Source: Sordaria brevicollis | Lineage: Eukaryota > Ascomycota > Sordariomycetes > Sordariales > Sordariaceae | Assembly (NCBI GenBank): GCA_033439795.1 | Contig: JAUTDP010000003.1 | Coordinates: 434,001-498,000 of the forward strand | Direction: 5' to 3' | Length of the DNA: 64,000 nucleotides | Part shown: positions 24,241-37,695 of the stretch, piece by piece | Layout of the letters: each line of letters begins with the position of its first letter | How positions within the stretch are numbered: the first letter of the stretch is position 1 | The notes under the pieces: model-generated | Told to the model about the DNA's origin: nothing | The model's database searches: none | Seen by the model: only the letters and a program-made list of their open reading frames with translations | Position numbers and translations under genes: made by a program

Positions 24241-24878
24241 TGATGTAGGCAATCAACCATTCTGAAGAGATGGGAGCTGGCTGACGATGGGTTGGAGGGC
24301 TCTGCATTTGGCGATGTGCAACAACAACTTTTCGAAGGTTTTGGAGAAATGTGGCTGTTGCTGATTTCCCCCCCAATTCAATGGCCAAATGTGCAGGTAC
24401 TTGTCCAGACATTCGGACCTGGACTGCACTAGCGGATGCTACCCCCTCATTCCCCCCTGGTTGCGTGCAGCAGGTGCCGAGGGGACATCGAGCTGGAGGT
24501 TGTTATCGATAAGACAGAGCAGTGTTGGGCTGCCTGCCGTGAAGGAAGGGCCTCAAGAGTGCATGCGGGAAGCGGGCAGCTGAGAAAGGGAGGTCTGTTC
24601 ACTAACACGAGGACGGAAAGGGGGTTTAGCTGTGAGCTGTATTAAGGTACCGATACCTTTTCGATTCGCTTAAAAGGGTCGGCTTAAAGGTACTGATACA
24701 AAGCCTTCAATCAGCCTCCAACAGAGCTGAAAGTTCCCCAATGAACGGTGACACGAGATTGCATTCCCATTGACCGTTCGTCATCGTAACAACTCTCGAA
24801 TTGCCCTTTTATCGGTGGTCATCCACGTCGACGATCCCCGACAAAAAAGAGCCCGCCACATCCATTGTAATCCACGGA
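24241..24878. promoter_or_regulatory. divergent promoter region between the mitochondrial-protein and MYST acetyltransferase genes
   Basis: 638 bp separate the two start codons. It holds a C/T-rich tract near 24375-24460 and two copies of a GGTACCGATAC/GGTACTGATAC-like motif at about 24646-24696. No coding frame is convincing. Confidence 0.45.
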
Positions 24879-27412
24879 ATGGCCTCTCTGAAACGAAAAC
24901 GACACCGAGGCGGAATCGGTACAGCAGTTACAGGTACCTCCACTACCCAGAACTCCTCCGGGGCTACGGCGGCGGCGGCGGCGGCAGGTGCTTCCCACTC
25001 AGGGCACTCGACCGCTGCTCCATTGGCTTCGGGTGGTTCCCCTGTAACAACGGCGCGCCGAGCAACACGCCAGACATCGACAGCCCCACAACTCCCCGCT
25101 GTTCCTCTTGCCGACCCGGAACCAGCCCGACGACGCCGACGCCGGGAGAGCAGCAGCACTGCTCCTGGGGCAGGCACTGGCACTGGCACCAGCCGGATTG
25201 CTCCTCCTACCCGCACCGCCGCCCACCATCCACCACCCCGCGACGCGCCGCGTCCGACCGGGCCTCCACCACCACCAACACCGACCCTCCGAGTGCGCGG
25301 CAAGGAAAACATCCCGATGCAGTCCAATTCCCATCATGGACATACTACCAGTAGTGCTCCGCCAGTCAATAAATCTCGACTGACGCGTCATACCGGCTTC
25401 GACTTTGACTCTCCAACAGCAACAGCAGGGCCCACGCCGCCCAGTTCATCCAACAATTCCACTTCCACCTCGAATTCCAATTCCAATTCCGATTCCAACT
25501 CGAATCCGAACCCGCAATCGCACCCGCAATCGCATCATTCACGACCGGGACCCCACGTCAGCTCCCACCACTCCAACAATTCGACTTCTTCCCATTCCGG
25601 CCACCCCCGTCCAATTGCACCAGCCCGATCAATTGTCATCAAGAGGTCAGGAGGAACAACACATCATCAATCACCGCTCGCACACCCACACCACCACCAC
25701 CACCACCACCAGGCACCGACTGCCTCTCCCATACGAGCTCCTGCTCCTGCCCCTACTCCGACTACAAAAATACTCCCAAGTCCTACCGCCGGAGGACAGA
25801 CTCGGCACGACTCGGCACGACAGCATGGCCATGGCCGCTCTTCGGCTGCGACACCAGTGGTACTCCCACATCACAATAACATGATGGGACAGAATAAAAC
25901 CATGACGATGGCATCCTCAGTACCACCACCGCCACAGCATCATCACTACCAACAACATCCACAACATACACAACGCTCACCAATTGCGAGGCCTGGCCCG
26001 ACCGGCGGCAAATCAGACAAACCCGAGCGAGCTCCCGGCGAGCGACCAGACCGTAACATCGATAAGGTCGTGTTGGGCAACACTTGCTTCCGAGCATGGT
26101 ACCCTTCAGCTTACGGAAAGGAAGTTCTTGGTGAAGGCCCGCCTAGTATTGGAACGACGGCGCCGGTGACAGCAGCGACAGTTGGCCATGGGGGAAAGCC
26201 TTCGAGTCATCATCATCAAGGGGCACATGGGGCACATGGACACCACCACCACCAACCGCACCAGTTCCAGCAGCCTATGCTCGATCGTCTCTACGTATGT
26301 CCGTGTTGCTTCAAGTACTCGAAGGAACTTGTAGCCTGGAGGAGGCATGTTGAGCTGTGTGAGGCTCGGGGTCACATACCCGGAACCAAGATCTACGTGC
26401 ACCCGAAAGGGCGACGAACAGTTTTGGTACCGACAGGACCAGCTCCCAAGCCCGGAAGGGGTAAACGGGGAAGTATCGGGCAAAAGATGATCGAGGAGGT
26501 GATCCAAGATGAAGGGGAATGGAGTATCTGGAAAGTAGATGGCGCAGAGGATACAGTAAGCACCGCCAGCAACAGCCCTGTAGCCATTTTTATCCATAAA
26601 GAAACAAAAGTTGCTGATACCTTCTTTGACAGCTCTTCTGCCAAAACCTCTCCCTCTTCGCCAAACTCTTCCTAGACAACAAATCCGTCTTCTTCGACGT
26701 CAGCGGGTTCCACTACTTCCTCCTCGTCTACACCCCCGCCGACCCTCCCACCGACCCCAACTCGGACCTGACCGAAGTCGTCAAGCCCCGCGGCCAAGTC
26801 GTCGGGTTCTTCTCCAAAGAAAAGATGTCATGGGACAATAACAATCTCGCATGTATCCTTATCTTCCCGCCCTGGCAGCGCAAAGGTCTCGGCGCCCTGC
26901 TCATGGGCGTCTCGTACGAAATCTCTCGGCGCGAGGGGATAATTGGCGGGCCTGAGAAACCCATCTCCGAACTGGGTAAGAAGGGGTATAAGCGGTTCTG
27001 GGCCGGCGAGATTGCTCGGTGGTTACTCAGCTTGGAGCCGTCAACCGGCAAAAGTCCAGATCAGGAGACAGTCATCGACGTGGAAGAGTGCAGCAAGGCG
27101 ACGTGGATTGCTCCGGATGATTGTCTGGCGGTGCTGAGGGAGATGGCTGTTGCTGAAGACGCGGGCAAAGGTCCTCCCAAGCCGAAGATCTATCAGCCGA
27201 CTGAGGAGGAGGTGGCCAATGGCACGGCGGAAGCGGCGGCCGCGGCGGCCGCGGCGCAGGTGGTGGAGGATGTGCCTAGGGTTCGCATCACACTGGAGGC
27301 TGTGCATAACTGGGTGACGAGGAACCGCATCAGTTTGGAACGGACTTGTGATCCGGCGGGGTTTATTGATGATTTTGTTATGGAGGAGCCGTCTTCTGAA
27401 GAGGAGGGGTGA
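24879..27412 (+). CDS. MYST-family histone acetyltransferase, Sas2-like
   Basis: Two exons: 24879-26555 and 26633-27412, with a 77-nt intron (GTAAGC, CTGAT, ACAG), giving 818 residues. Residues 1-430 are a disordered extension rich in Thr/Pro/Asn/His, including a His8 run. The MYST domain follows: C2HC-type zinc finger at about 472-495 (YVCPCCFKYS to HVELC); an LFLDNK lysine near 576 at the usual autoacetylation site; LACILIFPP with the active-region Cys near 633; the acetyl-CoA loop QRKGLG near 641-646; and GPEKPIS with the catalytic Glu near 667. All expected key residues are present. The sequence is closer to Sas2/SAS-complex enzymes (H4K16) than to Esa1, because no chromodomain is visible; that subfamily call is inferred. 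An Ala8 run interrupts the C-terminal part. The frame extends upstream of the chosen ATG but without another ATG. Confidence 0.88.
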
Positions 27413-30400
27413 AAATTTGCGAAAAGTGCTACCGGCGTCGCCTAGTTCATCTTCCTAGACGCTCGGCAACTTTCTTAAAGGTTCCAGCAAGAGCCGGATT
27501 CGTGGACACTCCTGCCTACTTACTCGATCGGAGCCGAGGTCAAGAATTCTGTTCGAGTATTTTGTAGGGCTGGCCAGGGAGCTTGAAAGTCAAAGAGACC
27601 GATCCACTGCCAGAAGGATCATTCCCACGACATGGCTTTTCACTGGGTTGTACAAGCGAGTGAGTCTACTTCGGATCAGCTCTATTAAGACGGCGAACAT
27701 CGACGGAACACTCGCTAGTATGGCAACCAACCGATCAGCACGAACCACTGCCTCCTAAACAACCACAGTAGCCAGCTCAACGTAGCAGCTTCGGTGCATA
27801 GAACGGACAAGCTCAAGGGTAGGCCATGTGGATGACACAAGAAAAGGCGTCAATATCAAGCCAAGGGGGTTTGGACGGAAATAGAGACCTATCGCGGGAG
27901 CGTCAATACGATGGGGTCCAGTAGAGAGCTTTCGCATTCCATTGACAGTACGCTACGAATTGAGGGAGCGGACAGGAGAATATATGTTGAGGCTCCGATG
28001 GAAAGAGTGTCTTGATCTAGTACCTCATGTTAGGAGCTTATAATAGTACGAATATGATACCCACAAACTTCCACTTACATTCTCCCTCTCATAGTCGTTG
28101 TGCTCAGTACCATTGATTTCCAACAATGATTTATGCCTCTGCCGTAAGTCAAAAATAAAGAAAAGAACAAAAGAACAAAGAAGGAAAATCCGATCACACG
28201 TAAATGTGCCTGCCCCTAGGTAGCCACCAAGTCTTGTCCCATAATTCGTAGTAGAGAGACATACATGTATGGGTTACCTATCCAGTTATCTAAACTAAGT
28301 CTACCACAGTACTTTCTACACCGTTTTTGACACTCCCCTCCTGTCCCGTTCTGAACTCCTTCTTTTCTGTGCTGAGTTTTTGTCCAAGTTTCTGAACTGT
28401 GTGTCGTGTGAACATGTTGATTGCTGTGATTGATTCGAGTGATGATTGGAAGTGAGCGTCCTTGTACGTAGCTTGCGACAGTTCGATCCTCACACTCCTC
28501 TTCGTTATCTTATGCTGTAGAATGGTCATTCAAATTTCATTACTTTCTAACGACCCATGACCGGCATGTTCTTTGCTTTGTTGCAATGTTGATGATGAAC
28601 AATAGAAGATGAAGCATATGGAAGTTCAATGGAAGTTCGCATTGCACAGGCTATTATTGACTTATGGACCACAGAAAGGTTTGTAAACCTCTGGGGATAT
28701 TCAGATGCTGAAGTAAAATGTACATAAGCTGCTTGATGAAATCGCGTATACAGAAGCTATGTAAATAGACTTTGAAACACAACAGACACTTGCTGTTCAC
28801 AAAGGAATGGCATGAAGATAATCCACTTGATTGAATACGGTCATCAACCGGTGTCGTGTAAGATATCGATGCTGCTACACACAAGTGTCTGCTTTTTAAT
28901 GTGTTGAAAAAATGCAACACGTTTCAAAACAACTTGGACATAGAGATACAGTTCGATGTCCAATATCAAAACTGAACACTTTCGTTGCTATACTGAAGCA
29001 CTGGGAATGTTGACCCTACAATTTTGTTTACTGCAGAGTATCTCACAGGTTCAGGCCAAACAACAAGACGAGGTAAAAGTATTAAGAAAAAGTATCACAC
29101 GCTTTCCCATGATGTTGGGGATGTTCAATGTTTTTATACATCCCCCATACCGAGACTCCATTCGCATGACGGACCACGCAAGCGAAAATGGGCAAAATCC
29201 AAAATGCCCACGGGTCAAAATGCACGATATTCCCGCGCATTTACCCAGCACTGTGCGTGCGGGAAGCGGAGACTCCACTTTTGACTGCAAAGTGAATGTG
29301 AAGTCCCTTCGGCTGCGCTGTGCGGTTGTCGTTGATATCGAGCATTTGCATTGCCGTTTGTGAGCAGCAATACCCAACTGACAGCTTGACGTGAACTGCA
29401 AATGCCAGGGCGGCCTAATGCATAAATGTGATGCCCGTGACGAAACAACAACTCGAAAAAAGAGGGTTTGGCGATGTTATGGATGGGCCTTGTCAAAAGC
29501 GCATCCAAGCTTTCAAAATCTGGTGACAGCTCAGGTCCCGTTTCAAAACATCTCCATATCCGAACACAAAAAGCGCATCGCAAGCTCTCTTGTTTCGACA
29601 CAACGATCGAAGCTATAACCTTACCGCCTATCGAGCTGAGCTCCCATATATCGCCACACATTTGTCAATCTTTCTGGTTGCCGTTATGCGCCATGTGTGC
29701 AAAGCCACGCGGCGTAAACAGTGAGGACTGAGAAGAGTGGTTTTCATCGCCTATTCGATCCTGTCGTCATCACTTTTGGTTTTCACAACCGAACACTGGC
29801 TGGTTTCTGTTTGTCCCAGCTCACAGTAGCTGTTCCCCCAAGGTGCACTATGTAAAAGTTTCGAGCTTCAACCAATCGTAGCTGTCCATCACAGCTTTTG
29901 CAGCTTTTGGAGGTGGGGGACACGGGTTGCTTACCCCTGTCCGTGTGCCGTAGAGTGAAGGGAGCCTCAGTGCCTCAGACATCCAGTCGAAAAATGGCGG
30001 GCAAAAACAGCCCAAAAATTTTCAGCCAGGATTTCACGGTGAGCTTTGACCGAGAGCTCTGTCGAGGTGCTGCGTGATGACCCAAAACCACAACATCAGC
30101 ACCAACATCAGCTGTAAATAATCGACGGGGAGCTTCGTCTAGCTCAAGCCTGGGTTATTTTGCCCTATTAAATCGCAGTTAGCATAGAAATGGGTGTTCA
30201 AGAAAGTTAAATGTTGAGCTTCTCGAGCCAATGAGCTGCGTGTCACACACAAAAAGCTCAGACAGTAGTTCCGATTTTGCCCGATTACCCTGCTGTGCTC
30301 CCACATCTCATCAGTGAAGATTGCTGTGAGAAAAAAGAGCATCAACAATAGCATCACCAACAGCCAAAACTGCAGGCAAAAGGCTCAGCAGCAAGTCGTC

Positions 30401-30796
30401 CAAAAAAGCAGTGACCAGCCCGCCCCAGGTTCTGCTGGGCTGCCCACGTCTTTTGCCCTGCGTGCCACAGCAATTTTCCCCTTCAAAACGTGAAGCACTG
30501 GGCAAGCTGGGTGGTCCGACCCACAGAATGGTGGACACCAGAAAATGCCTCCGGCCTGAATTGACCAACGAGAGGTGGTGCTTGGCGGTTTGGAGCCGTT
30601 GCCCGGACAAGCCCGAGGTTTCCTTCGCTCGCTGACCACTTGTTCTTCCCGCACCGACGCACTTTTCCTCTCACCTCCTCTTTTTCTCTCACTCCAGCAG
30701 TCCAGCTGTCAACTCTCCCTCCTCCAGCTTTTTTCTCAGCCTTTCCCGACTCGTCCACCTAGTATCTCTTCGAGAGTATACCCAACCATAGACAAA
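27413..30796. other. intergenic region upstream of oli
   Basis: 3.4 kb with only short overlapping frames. The first 600 bp are the MYST 3' flank. AT-richer DNA spans 27.95-29.0 kb. The last 900 bp become pyrimidine-rich on the + strand and end in the oli leader, which has long CT blocks (30650-30745) before GACAAAATGG, a form typical of highly expressed fungal genes. A CCAAT-type box lies near 29870. I see no RNA gene. Confidence 0.4.
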
Positions 30797-31552
<756 letters not shown>

Positions 31553-33854
31553 ATGCATCCAACCTTGGACGGGAAATACGGCGAATCCTAGCTGGAGCCA
31601 TCGCCTGTACATATGGAGAGAGCGGACGAGCCGGCTTGTACGAAAAGGTTCATGGTCATATGCGGCATTATCCACACCGCATATCCATTGTGAGATGGGG
31701 TGAGGGAGTGCATTCGAATCGGCATAGAATTGCAGCATAGACGGAGGAAGAGGGCATATAGACCTTAGACCGTGGAGTGACGAGCTTTGGCGATCTCTCC
31801 GTCTCGTCGGTACTGCCGGCGAACCTGTAAAATAGCCCGGAGCACTCTCACATCGCTCTCAAGGGACATTCCATCCACAAAAAGAAACTCTTCCATTGTC
31901 GACCAAGACACGGTTCCCCTTGCATTTCTGACAGCGTGAAACGTGAAACACTGCAATGCATGACATATGCTTAACAGATTTCCAACATCGCATCTTGAAC
32001 CTGCGGCGACGGCGGCAGCGGCAGTTCCTGGCTGCATTCCCGCAGTAGGCGCCGGAGAACGCTTGTTTAGACGTCCGCTTCGGTATCAAAATCTCGAAAT
32101 TCCGGCCCGAATCAGCAAGCTCGATAACGGAAGAACAGCCGGGATTCGGACGGCCGGACTGGAATCCACACACAGGTACGGCCAGACGGGGGGCCACGGG
32201 GGAATCGGTGATGAACGACCACGGGCTCTCGTGGACGGCGCGGGGAGGGCGGGCCCACGGGGCGTCCAAGCTCCCACAACAACCGGGCAACGGAGGTTGA
32301 GCAACTTTCTTTTTCGGTCGGGCGGGGCTGCTGGTCTGGTCTGGCTGGGCACACACCACCACCACCACCGTCAACACAACCCCTCCGCAGCCCGCAACCA
32401 TCGACTGGACAGCCGCCGCAACGAATCCGAGCTCGAGCTGCCAAGTTTTCCCATCCATGTTTGGCCACGACTTGCGACCTGGGAAGATGTCTCCACTCAT
32501 CATCACTTCTTCAAAAACTTGGGATGGATTGCGGACGAGAGGTCCAGAGGCGGTCCGCGCTTTGATCATGCCTTTTTCTCGTTTCGTTTCTGTCTGCGTG
32601 CCACCTGCGACGTGCTGCTGCTGGCTTGCTGAAGCTGCCGTGCCCGTAGCTCCCTCGCTACAGTAGCTAGCTTCAAGCAGAGGCAGGCCAGGGTTGGTGA
32701 TGCGATGTGCTGTGGTGTTGAGTCCCCACATTATTTGATGTGGCCCACTTTCGACCTTTCGTGGACTAGTGGAGTTCATGTTTTTTTTGGCGGCGCTGGC
32801 GATGTGACGTCCGATGATGTGTTGTTGGTGTTTTTGATATCGATTTTGTTGGAAGATGATTTGTTCGTGATGCGCGGATTTTGGTGTTTTGGAACGATGT
32901 TTGAAGAGGAGGGGATTTGGCAGGAACGAACCAATTGAATTGAAGCACGATGAATGATCAGAATCCAAAAGATCTAGATTTGAGCAAAAGAGAAGAAGGG
33001 TAATGATTTTGTGAGTACAGAGAGAAAAAGTTGATTTGCAGTTGAAGTTCAATTCGCGGGGACGTCAAGTTGAAAAGGCAAGGCAAACTTCTCCTCGTTC
33101 TTTCCATTTGAGCAGCAGCTTGCGGGCAGACGTTATAATTAAGTTTGGCAGGTGCACATGCTGCGGCTTTCTATGCGCTTGCCTTATAAGCACCCTCCTT
33201 CCCTTCAGCATCGTCCGATACACATAAAGCACGGGTTGCGCATGCGTCAAGTTGTAACGCTCTTTCCGACTTCAGGAGACCGGTCAAGCCAAAAGGGCAC
33301 ATCGAGCCGTCCCGTTCCTTCCTTCCTGTGGTGTAGCAAGAACCGCAAAACCTCAACTCGACACACCATGGTTTGGTTACCCCGCTCGAACAAGTGTTAC
33401 ACAACAGCACTTGCGAATGGAACGACCCAAGCGGCCAGCCGGTTGAGATGGGTTGCGCATATATTGGCATTTTCATCTCATCTGGGCGCTCAGACGTTCC
33501 ATTATATTGGTGGAAGAGAGTCGAGGGTGGCAAAGTGAACACTAGGACTGGGTGTTGTTAATGAGCTGAAAGGGAACCAAGAAGTTGAACATTAACATAC
33601 CAAGCCACAATAGATACCAAGAGGGAATATTGCTGACAACTTGCCAACATCTATCTCACTTTGAGGAAGAATATTCGTCGAAAGACTGGAAGCAAGTACA
33701 AAAAGTGCAAGAAACACAAAGCAAAGACCAAACGCAAAGCAGGTACTTCAAAGGGCCGTCTGAGCCCGAATCATCATATCGCTATCATTCCCGTCTATAA
33801 CCCTGTCTATGCTACTTATTTCATCACGCCATCCAATCATTACAATTATATCCT
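31553..33854. other. intergenic region between convergent oli and phosphoglycerate mutase genes
   Basis: No supported gene. A 397-codon frame on the - strand (31859-33052) has no ATG-based conserved start, no motif and patchy composition, and I do not accept it. A CAC-repeat tract lies near 32350-32370. The rest is unremarkable. Confidence 0.4.
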
Positions 33855-35584
33855 TTAGTTCCTGACAAGAAGGTTCTGGCCAGTCATCTCCTCGGGCTGA
33901 GGGAGACCCATGGCCGCAAGGATGGTAGGAGCGACATCACCAAGGACACCGCCCTCCTTCTTGAGGTTCCAGCCCTCAGGGGCGTTGGCCATGATGAAGG
34001 GGACCTTGTTGGTGGTGTGGGAAGTCTTGGGCTTGCCGTCAGGGAACTTCATCTCCTCAGCGTTACCGTGGTCGGCGGTAATGAAGAGAATGTAACCCTC
34101 CTTCTTGCAGCCCTCGAGAATCTTGCCAATGGCCTTGTCGGTAGCAGCGCAACCGACGATGGCAGCCTCGTAGACACCGGTGTGGCCAACCATGTCGGGA
34201 GGAGCAAAGTTGTTCATGACGAAGGGGAACTCCTGCTCACCAAGACGCTTGACGACCTGGTTAGCAACGCCGTCGGCGCTCATCTCAGGAGCCTTGTCGT
34301 AGGTGGCGACGCTCTTGTTGGAGGGAACGAGATCCTGGGTCTCGTCACGGGTCTCGAGAGGGAAGACCTTCTCAACACCGCCGTTGAAGAAGAAGGTGAC
34401 GTGAGCGTACTTCTCGGTCTCAGCAATGTGGACCTGCTTGACGCCTTGCTTGCCGAGCCACTCGGCGAGGACGTTGCCCATGTGCTGGGGCTTGAAGGCA
34501 ATGTCGAAGGGGTAGTCGAGCTTGTACTGGGTCATGGTGACGAGCTTGATGTTGGGGAAGGGGAAGTCGGGGAGGACGGAGCGGTCGACATCACCCATGA
34601 GCTGAGTGATCTGGCGGACACGGTCGGAGCGGTAGTTGAAGAAGAAGACGGTATCGTCCTCCTTGATGCGGCGCTCATCACCACCGATGATGATGGGCTT
34701 GAGGAACTCGTCATTCTCGCCCTTCTCGTAGCGCTCCTTGACGGTCTGGACGGGGTCGGTGCTGGCCTCACCCTCGCCGAGGTAAAGGCCCTTGAGGGCA
34801 ACCTCGACACGCTCCCATCTCTTATCGCGATCCATGGCATAGTAACGGCCGACAACGGTGGCAAGCTCACCAATGCCAATCTCCTTGATGGTGTCAAGGA
34901 GCTCCTGCATGTAACCAGCGCCGGACTTGGGGTCGGTGTCACGGCCATCGCCGAAGAAGTGGATGTAGACCTTGGGGACGCCAGCCTCCTTGGCAGCCCT
35001 GAGGAGGGCATAGAGGTGAGTCTGCTTGGCGTGCTATGGAAAGATAACTGTCAGCCATTGTGAAATCGCATGCTATCGTGACGAAGTAATCACTTACAAC
35101 ACCGCCGTGGGAGATGAGACCGCAGAGGTGGAGACGGCCGTTGCCGTTCTTCGCACGCTCAAAGGTAGCCTTGATGACGTCGTTCTGGCCAAGCTCGCCC
35201 TTCTTGATAGTCTGATCGATACGGACGACATCCTGCCAGACGACACGGCCGGCGCCAATGTTGAGATGTCCGACTTCGGAGTTGCCCATGAGACCCTCGG
35301 GGAGACCGACAGCGAGGGAGGAAGCATCGAGCTCGGTGAAACCGGTGGCGCTCTTGGAGAGCTCGTCCATCACAGGGGTCTCGGCGGCGGCGATGGCATC
35401 ACCGTTCTTGGGGGACTCCTCGGAGGGGATACCCCAACCGTCAATCACGACTGTAGGAAGATCGGATGAGCATCATGATCAACCAGGCCAGTTCCAGGTA
35501 AACCAGCATGTAACACGCGACCAGCGCGTAGTCAGGTCGGCGGCGGGTAGACGTACTCAAGCAGGCCTTGTGGTCGGGAGCCAT
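33855..35584 (-). CDS. 2,3-bisphosphoglycerate-independent phosphoglycerate mutase
   Basis: Three exons: 35584-35557, 35450-35098 and 35033-33855, with introns of 106 and 64 nt, giving 519 residues, the normal family length. The enzyme interconverts 3- and 2-phosphoglycerate in glycolysis and gluconeogenesis in the cytosol, using two metal ions. It belongs to the alkaline-phosphatase superfamily. Seen: VIDGWG at the N-terminus (metal site); MGNSEVGHLNIGAGR with the phosphorylated Ser near residue 67; DGRDTDP; FNYRSDRVRQ; FAPPDMVGHTG; and the C-terminal metal motif TADHGNAEEM. Codon use is strongly biased (C-ending), as expected for a highly expressed gene, and this bias opens a long spurious frame on the opposite strand. 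A tiny first exon of 28 nt places an intron right after the start. Confidence 0.97.
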
Positions 35585-36790
35585 TGTGACGGTATTTATT
35601 GGGATTATGTAGGTAGGTTTATGTATAGAGGTCGAAGACTGGAGCTATCGACAGGAATCTGTTGGCGCAACTGGTATTAGACACGGCGATCAGAGAGTGG
35701 TGGAAGAAGAGTCGGACGGAGATGGGCGACGGATAACTACTAACCTTTCTACAGTTTACGGGATGGAAGAAGAGGAAAACAGGATCAGATGAGAGTAAGA
35801 CCACTTTCAGTTCCGTGTCTAGGATGTTTGAGAGAATTTGAATGGTGGGGTTACAAACTTTCGTAATCTCAGCAATTGGTATCACTACTCTACGATTGAC
35901 TGGACGGAAGGCTGCTCGGTGTTACTTGCCGTGCCTTGGACTGCAGAGCCGAACATTCGGTTGACAAGTCTGGATGTGTCTCCCGAATGCCCGCTTCCTT
36001 CCTCCTGTGACGGCTTCAAGTTCCCCTCCATTGGCCATTCTGCCCCACCTGACGTCGCTGGACGGAGCTGTCCCCAGCAAGCAAAACGCCCAAGCTCGCA
36101 GCAGGAAGGACCGACTTCGCACCACCTGGGCAGGGCCCCTACCGCTCCTACCCTGCCGGGCCTTGTCTAGCAGGGGGTCCCCGCGGCCGTCAGCATTGAT
36201 CTCCCAGGCACGCCGCGGTATGGCGCCCCGGCCGCCGCAGCAAACGAACGTTACGATAAGCGCGGACCCCACCGCCCCGACGGGAACTTAAGGTTAGATT
36301 GCATTTCAAACACTAAAAAACATCCATTTAATCAATTTATCGCCGAACAACCCTCTGGAAGCAAGCCCTTTTTGAATGTCCACAATACCGCCGGCGTTAT
36401 CATTCCGGGAGACTTCGCCATTACGTACACCGTGTTAGCTTGACACTTTAGCGTAAACAAGCTACGGCATTCGCAACCGACGACGACGCCAAAACACCAC
36501 GACAACTATCACGACGACGACCATCACGACTGACGACGACAAGACTCGCGATAACTACCACAACCCACGACTCAATTCACGAGCGCAATCCACAACCACG
36601 ACCCAAGACAATAACCACGGCCACCATTACTGGTAACCGTCACATGCACCAATAACGACCACCCATAACATCGAACCGAACCTCCATCATCATTACCGAA
36701 CCAATTCACAACCTCCGATCCAAACCATATACCAAAACAACCCAATCCACACCACCCACAACTACAACACCAAAGACCGACGACAAAACA
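35585..36790. promoter_or_regulatory. divergent promoter region between phosphoglycerate mutase and Mediator subunit 9 genes
   Basis: 1.2 kb. The part next to med9 (36460-36790) is C/A-rich with repeated CGACGAC and CACGAC units, a typical unstructured fungal 5' leader. No coding frame is convincing. Confidence 0.45.
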
Positions 36791-37324
36791 ATGGCCCAAC
36801 ACATCCCCCCCACCCTCTCCCCCGACTCCATCGACACCCTAACCGAACTCACCCTCATCCTCACGCAATTCCGATCCGCCCAAGCCGCCGCGCGGGCCGC
36901 CAACACCACCACCGCTTCCAACCTTCCCACCACCGGCACCACCTCAACAACCTCTGGCCTCCCCACCTCTCACGGCGGTCCTGGCGCTCCAAATCCTCAT
37001 GCAATCAGCACCCCCGCCCCCGGCGCCGTAACAGGCACAACCCCGCTCCCCACCACCTCTGCCGCCACCGCCAGTTTCACTGCGAAAGACCTGCCTCAGG
37101 CTACCGATAGCGTGAAACATAAACTGCAAAAGGCGAGACAGGCGGTGTTGACGTTGCCGGATGTGGGAAGGACGATTGAGCAGCAGGAGGAGGAGATACG
37201 GATGTTGGAGGAGAGGAAGAGGAAGCAGATCGCCATGTTAGCGAGGATAAAAGAGGAAGGGTTGCAGTTTGCTAGGATGGAGGGGATGAGGCAGGATGAG
37301 GAGGGTGAGAGGATGGTTGAGTAG
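36791..37324 (+). CDS. med9: Mediator of RNA polymerase II transcription subunit 9
   Basis: A single exon of 177 residues. Med9/Cse2 is a small subunit of the Mediator middle module, bridging activators and RNA polymerase II. The N-terminus (LSPDSIDTLTELTLILTQFR) forms the conserved first helix. It is followed by a Thr/Ser/Pro/Ala-rich linker (about residues 35-95) and then the C-terminal coiled region (DSVKHKLQKARQAVLTLPDV, then a heptad-like IEQQEEEIRMLEERKRKQ). Length and helix-linker-helix layout fit the fungal Med9 family. The start is the first ATG in a C/A-rich leader. It converges with the tubulin cofactor gene, 371 bp from stop to stop. Confidence 0.82.
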   Translation: MAQHIPPTLSPDSIDTLTELTLILTQFRSAQAAARAANTTTASNLPTTGTTSTTSGLPTSHGGPGAPNPHAISTPAPGAVTGTTPLPTTSAATASFTAKDLPQATDSVKHKLQKARQAVLTLPDVGRTIEQQEEEIRMLEERKRKQIAMLARIKEEGLQFARMEGMRQDEEGERMVE

Positions 37325-37695
37325 ACTGCGCTGCTTTAAGGGGAGAGATGGCGATGGCAGACCGGGCAGGTGACGCTCAGCTCCGGCCGGTCTGCCGTCG
37401 TACATTGTTGGATCATCATGTGGCTCGTCACTTTCGATGGCTCAAAAGAGCAGATATAGGCGGAAAGGGTACTTATGGTCTTGGGAGGACTATGTCTAGG
37501 GAGAACATCGCCATGGTTACGAGTACTATCAGGTCTATCCACCAACACCGGACGGCAACCATTTCTCGACACCATTTTGCTCCAACGAAGCCGAATCCAA
37601 GCGAAGGGAGACCACTACCAAGTCCCAACCTTGCTGTGGTGCCCAACCCACGAAGCCTTCCGAATAGCTTTCGCACTCGACGACCGCCTCGGCTT
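37325..37695. other. short convergent spacer between med9 and the tubulin cofactor gene
   Basis: 371 bp between two stop codons. No hairpin, gene or repeat stands out. It must contain both polyadenylation regions. Confidence 0.5.

Noticed and set aside
24809..25327. 172-codon - strand frame opposite the MYST gene start
   Set aside because: Antisense shadow of the low-complexity N-terminal extension.
31859..33052. 397-codon - strand frame between oli and phosphoglycerate mutase
   Set aside because: Low-complexity, no domain, patchy composition with poly-Arg and CAC-derived stretches, and no plausible family. Judged non-coding.
34017..35063. 348-codon open frame on the + strand opposite phosphoglycerate mutase
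   Set aside because: Created by the strong codon bias of the highly expressed gene on the - strand; it runs across that gene's intron and has no motif of its own.
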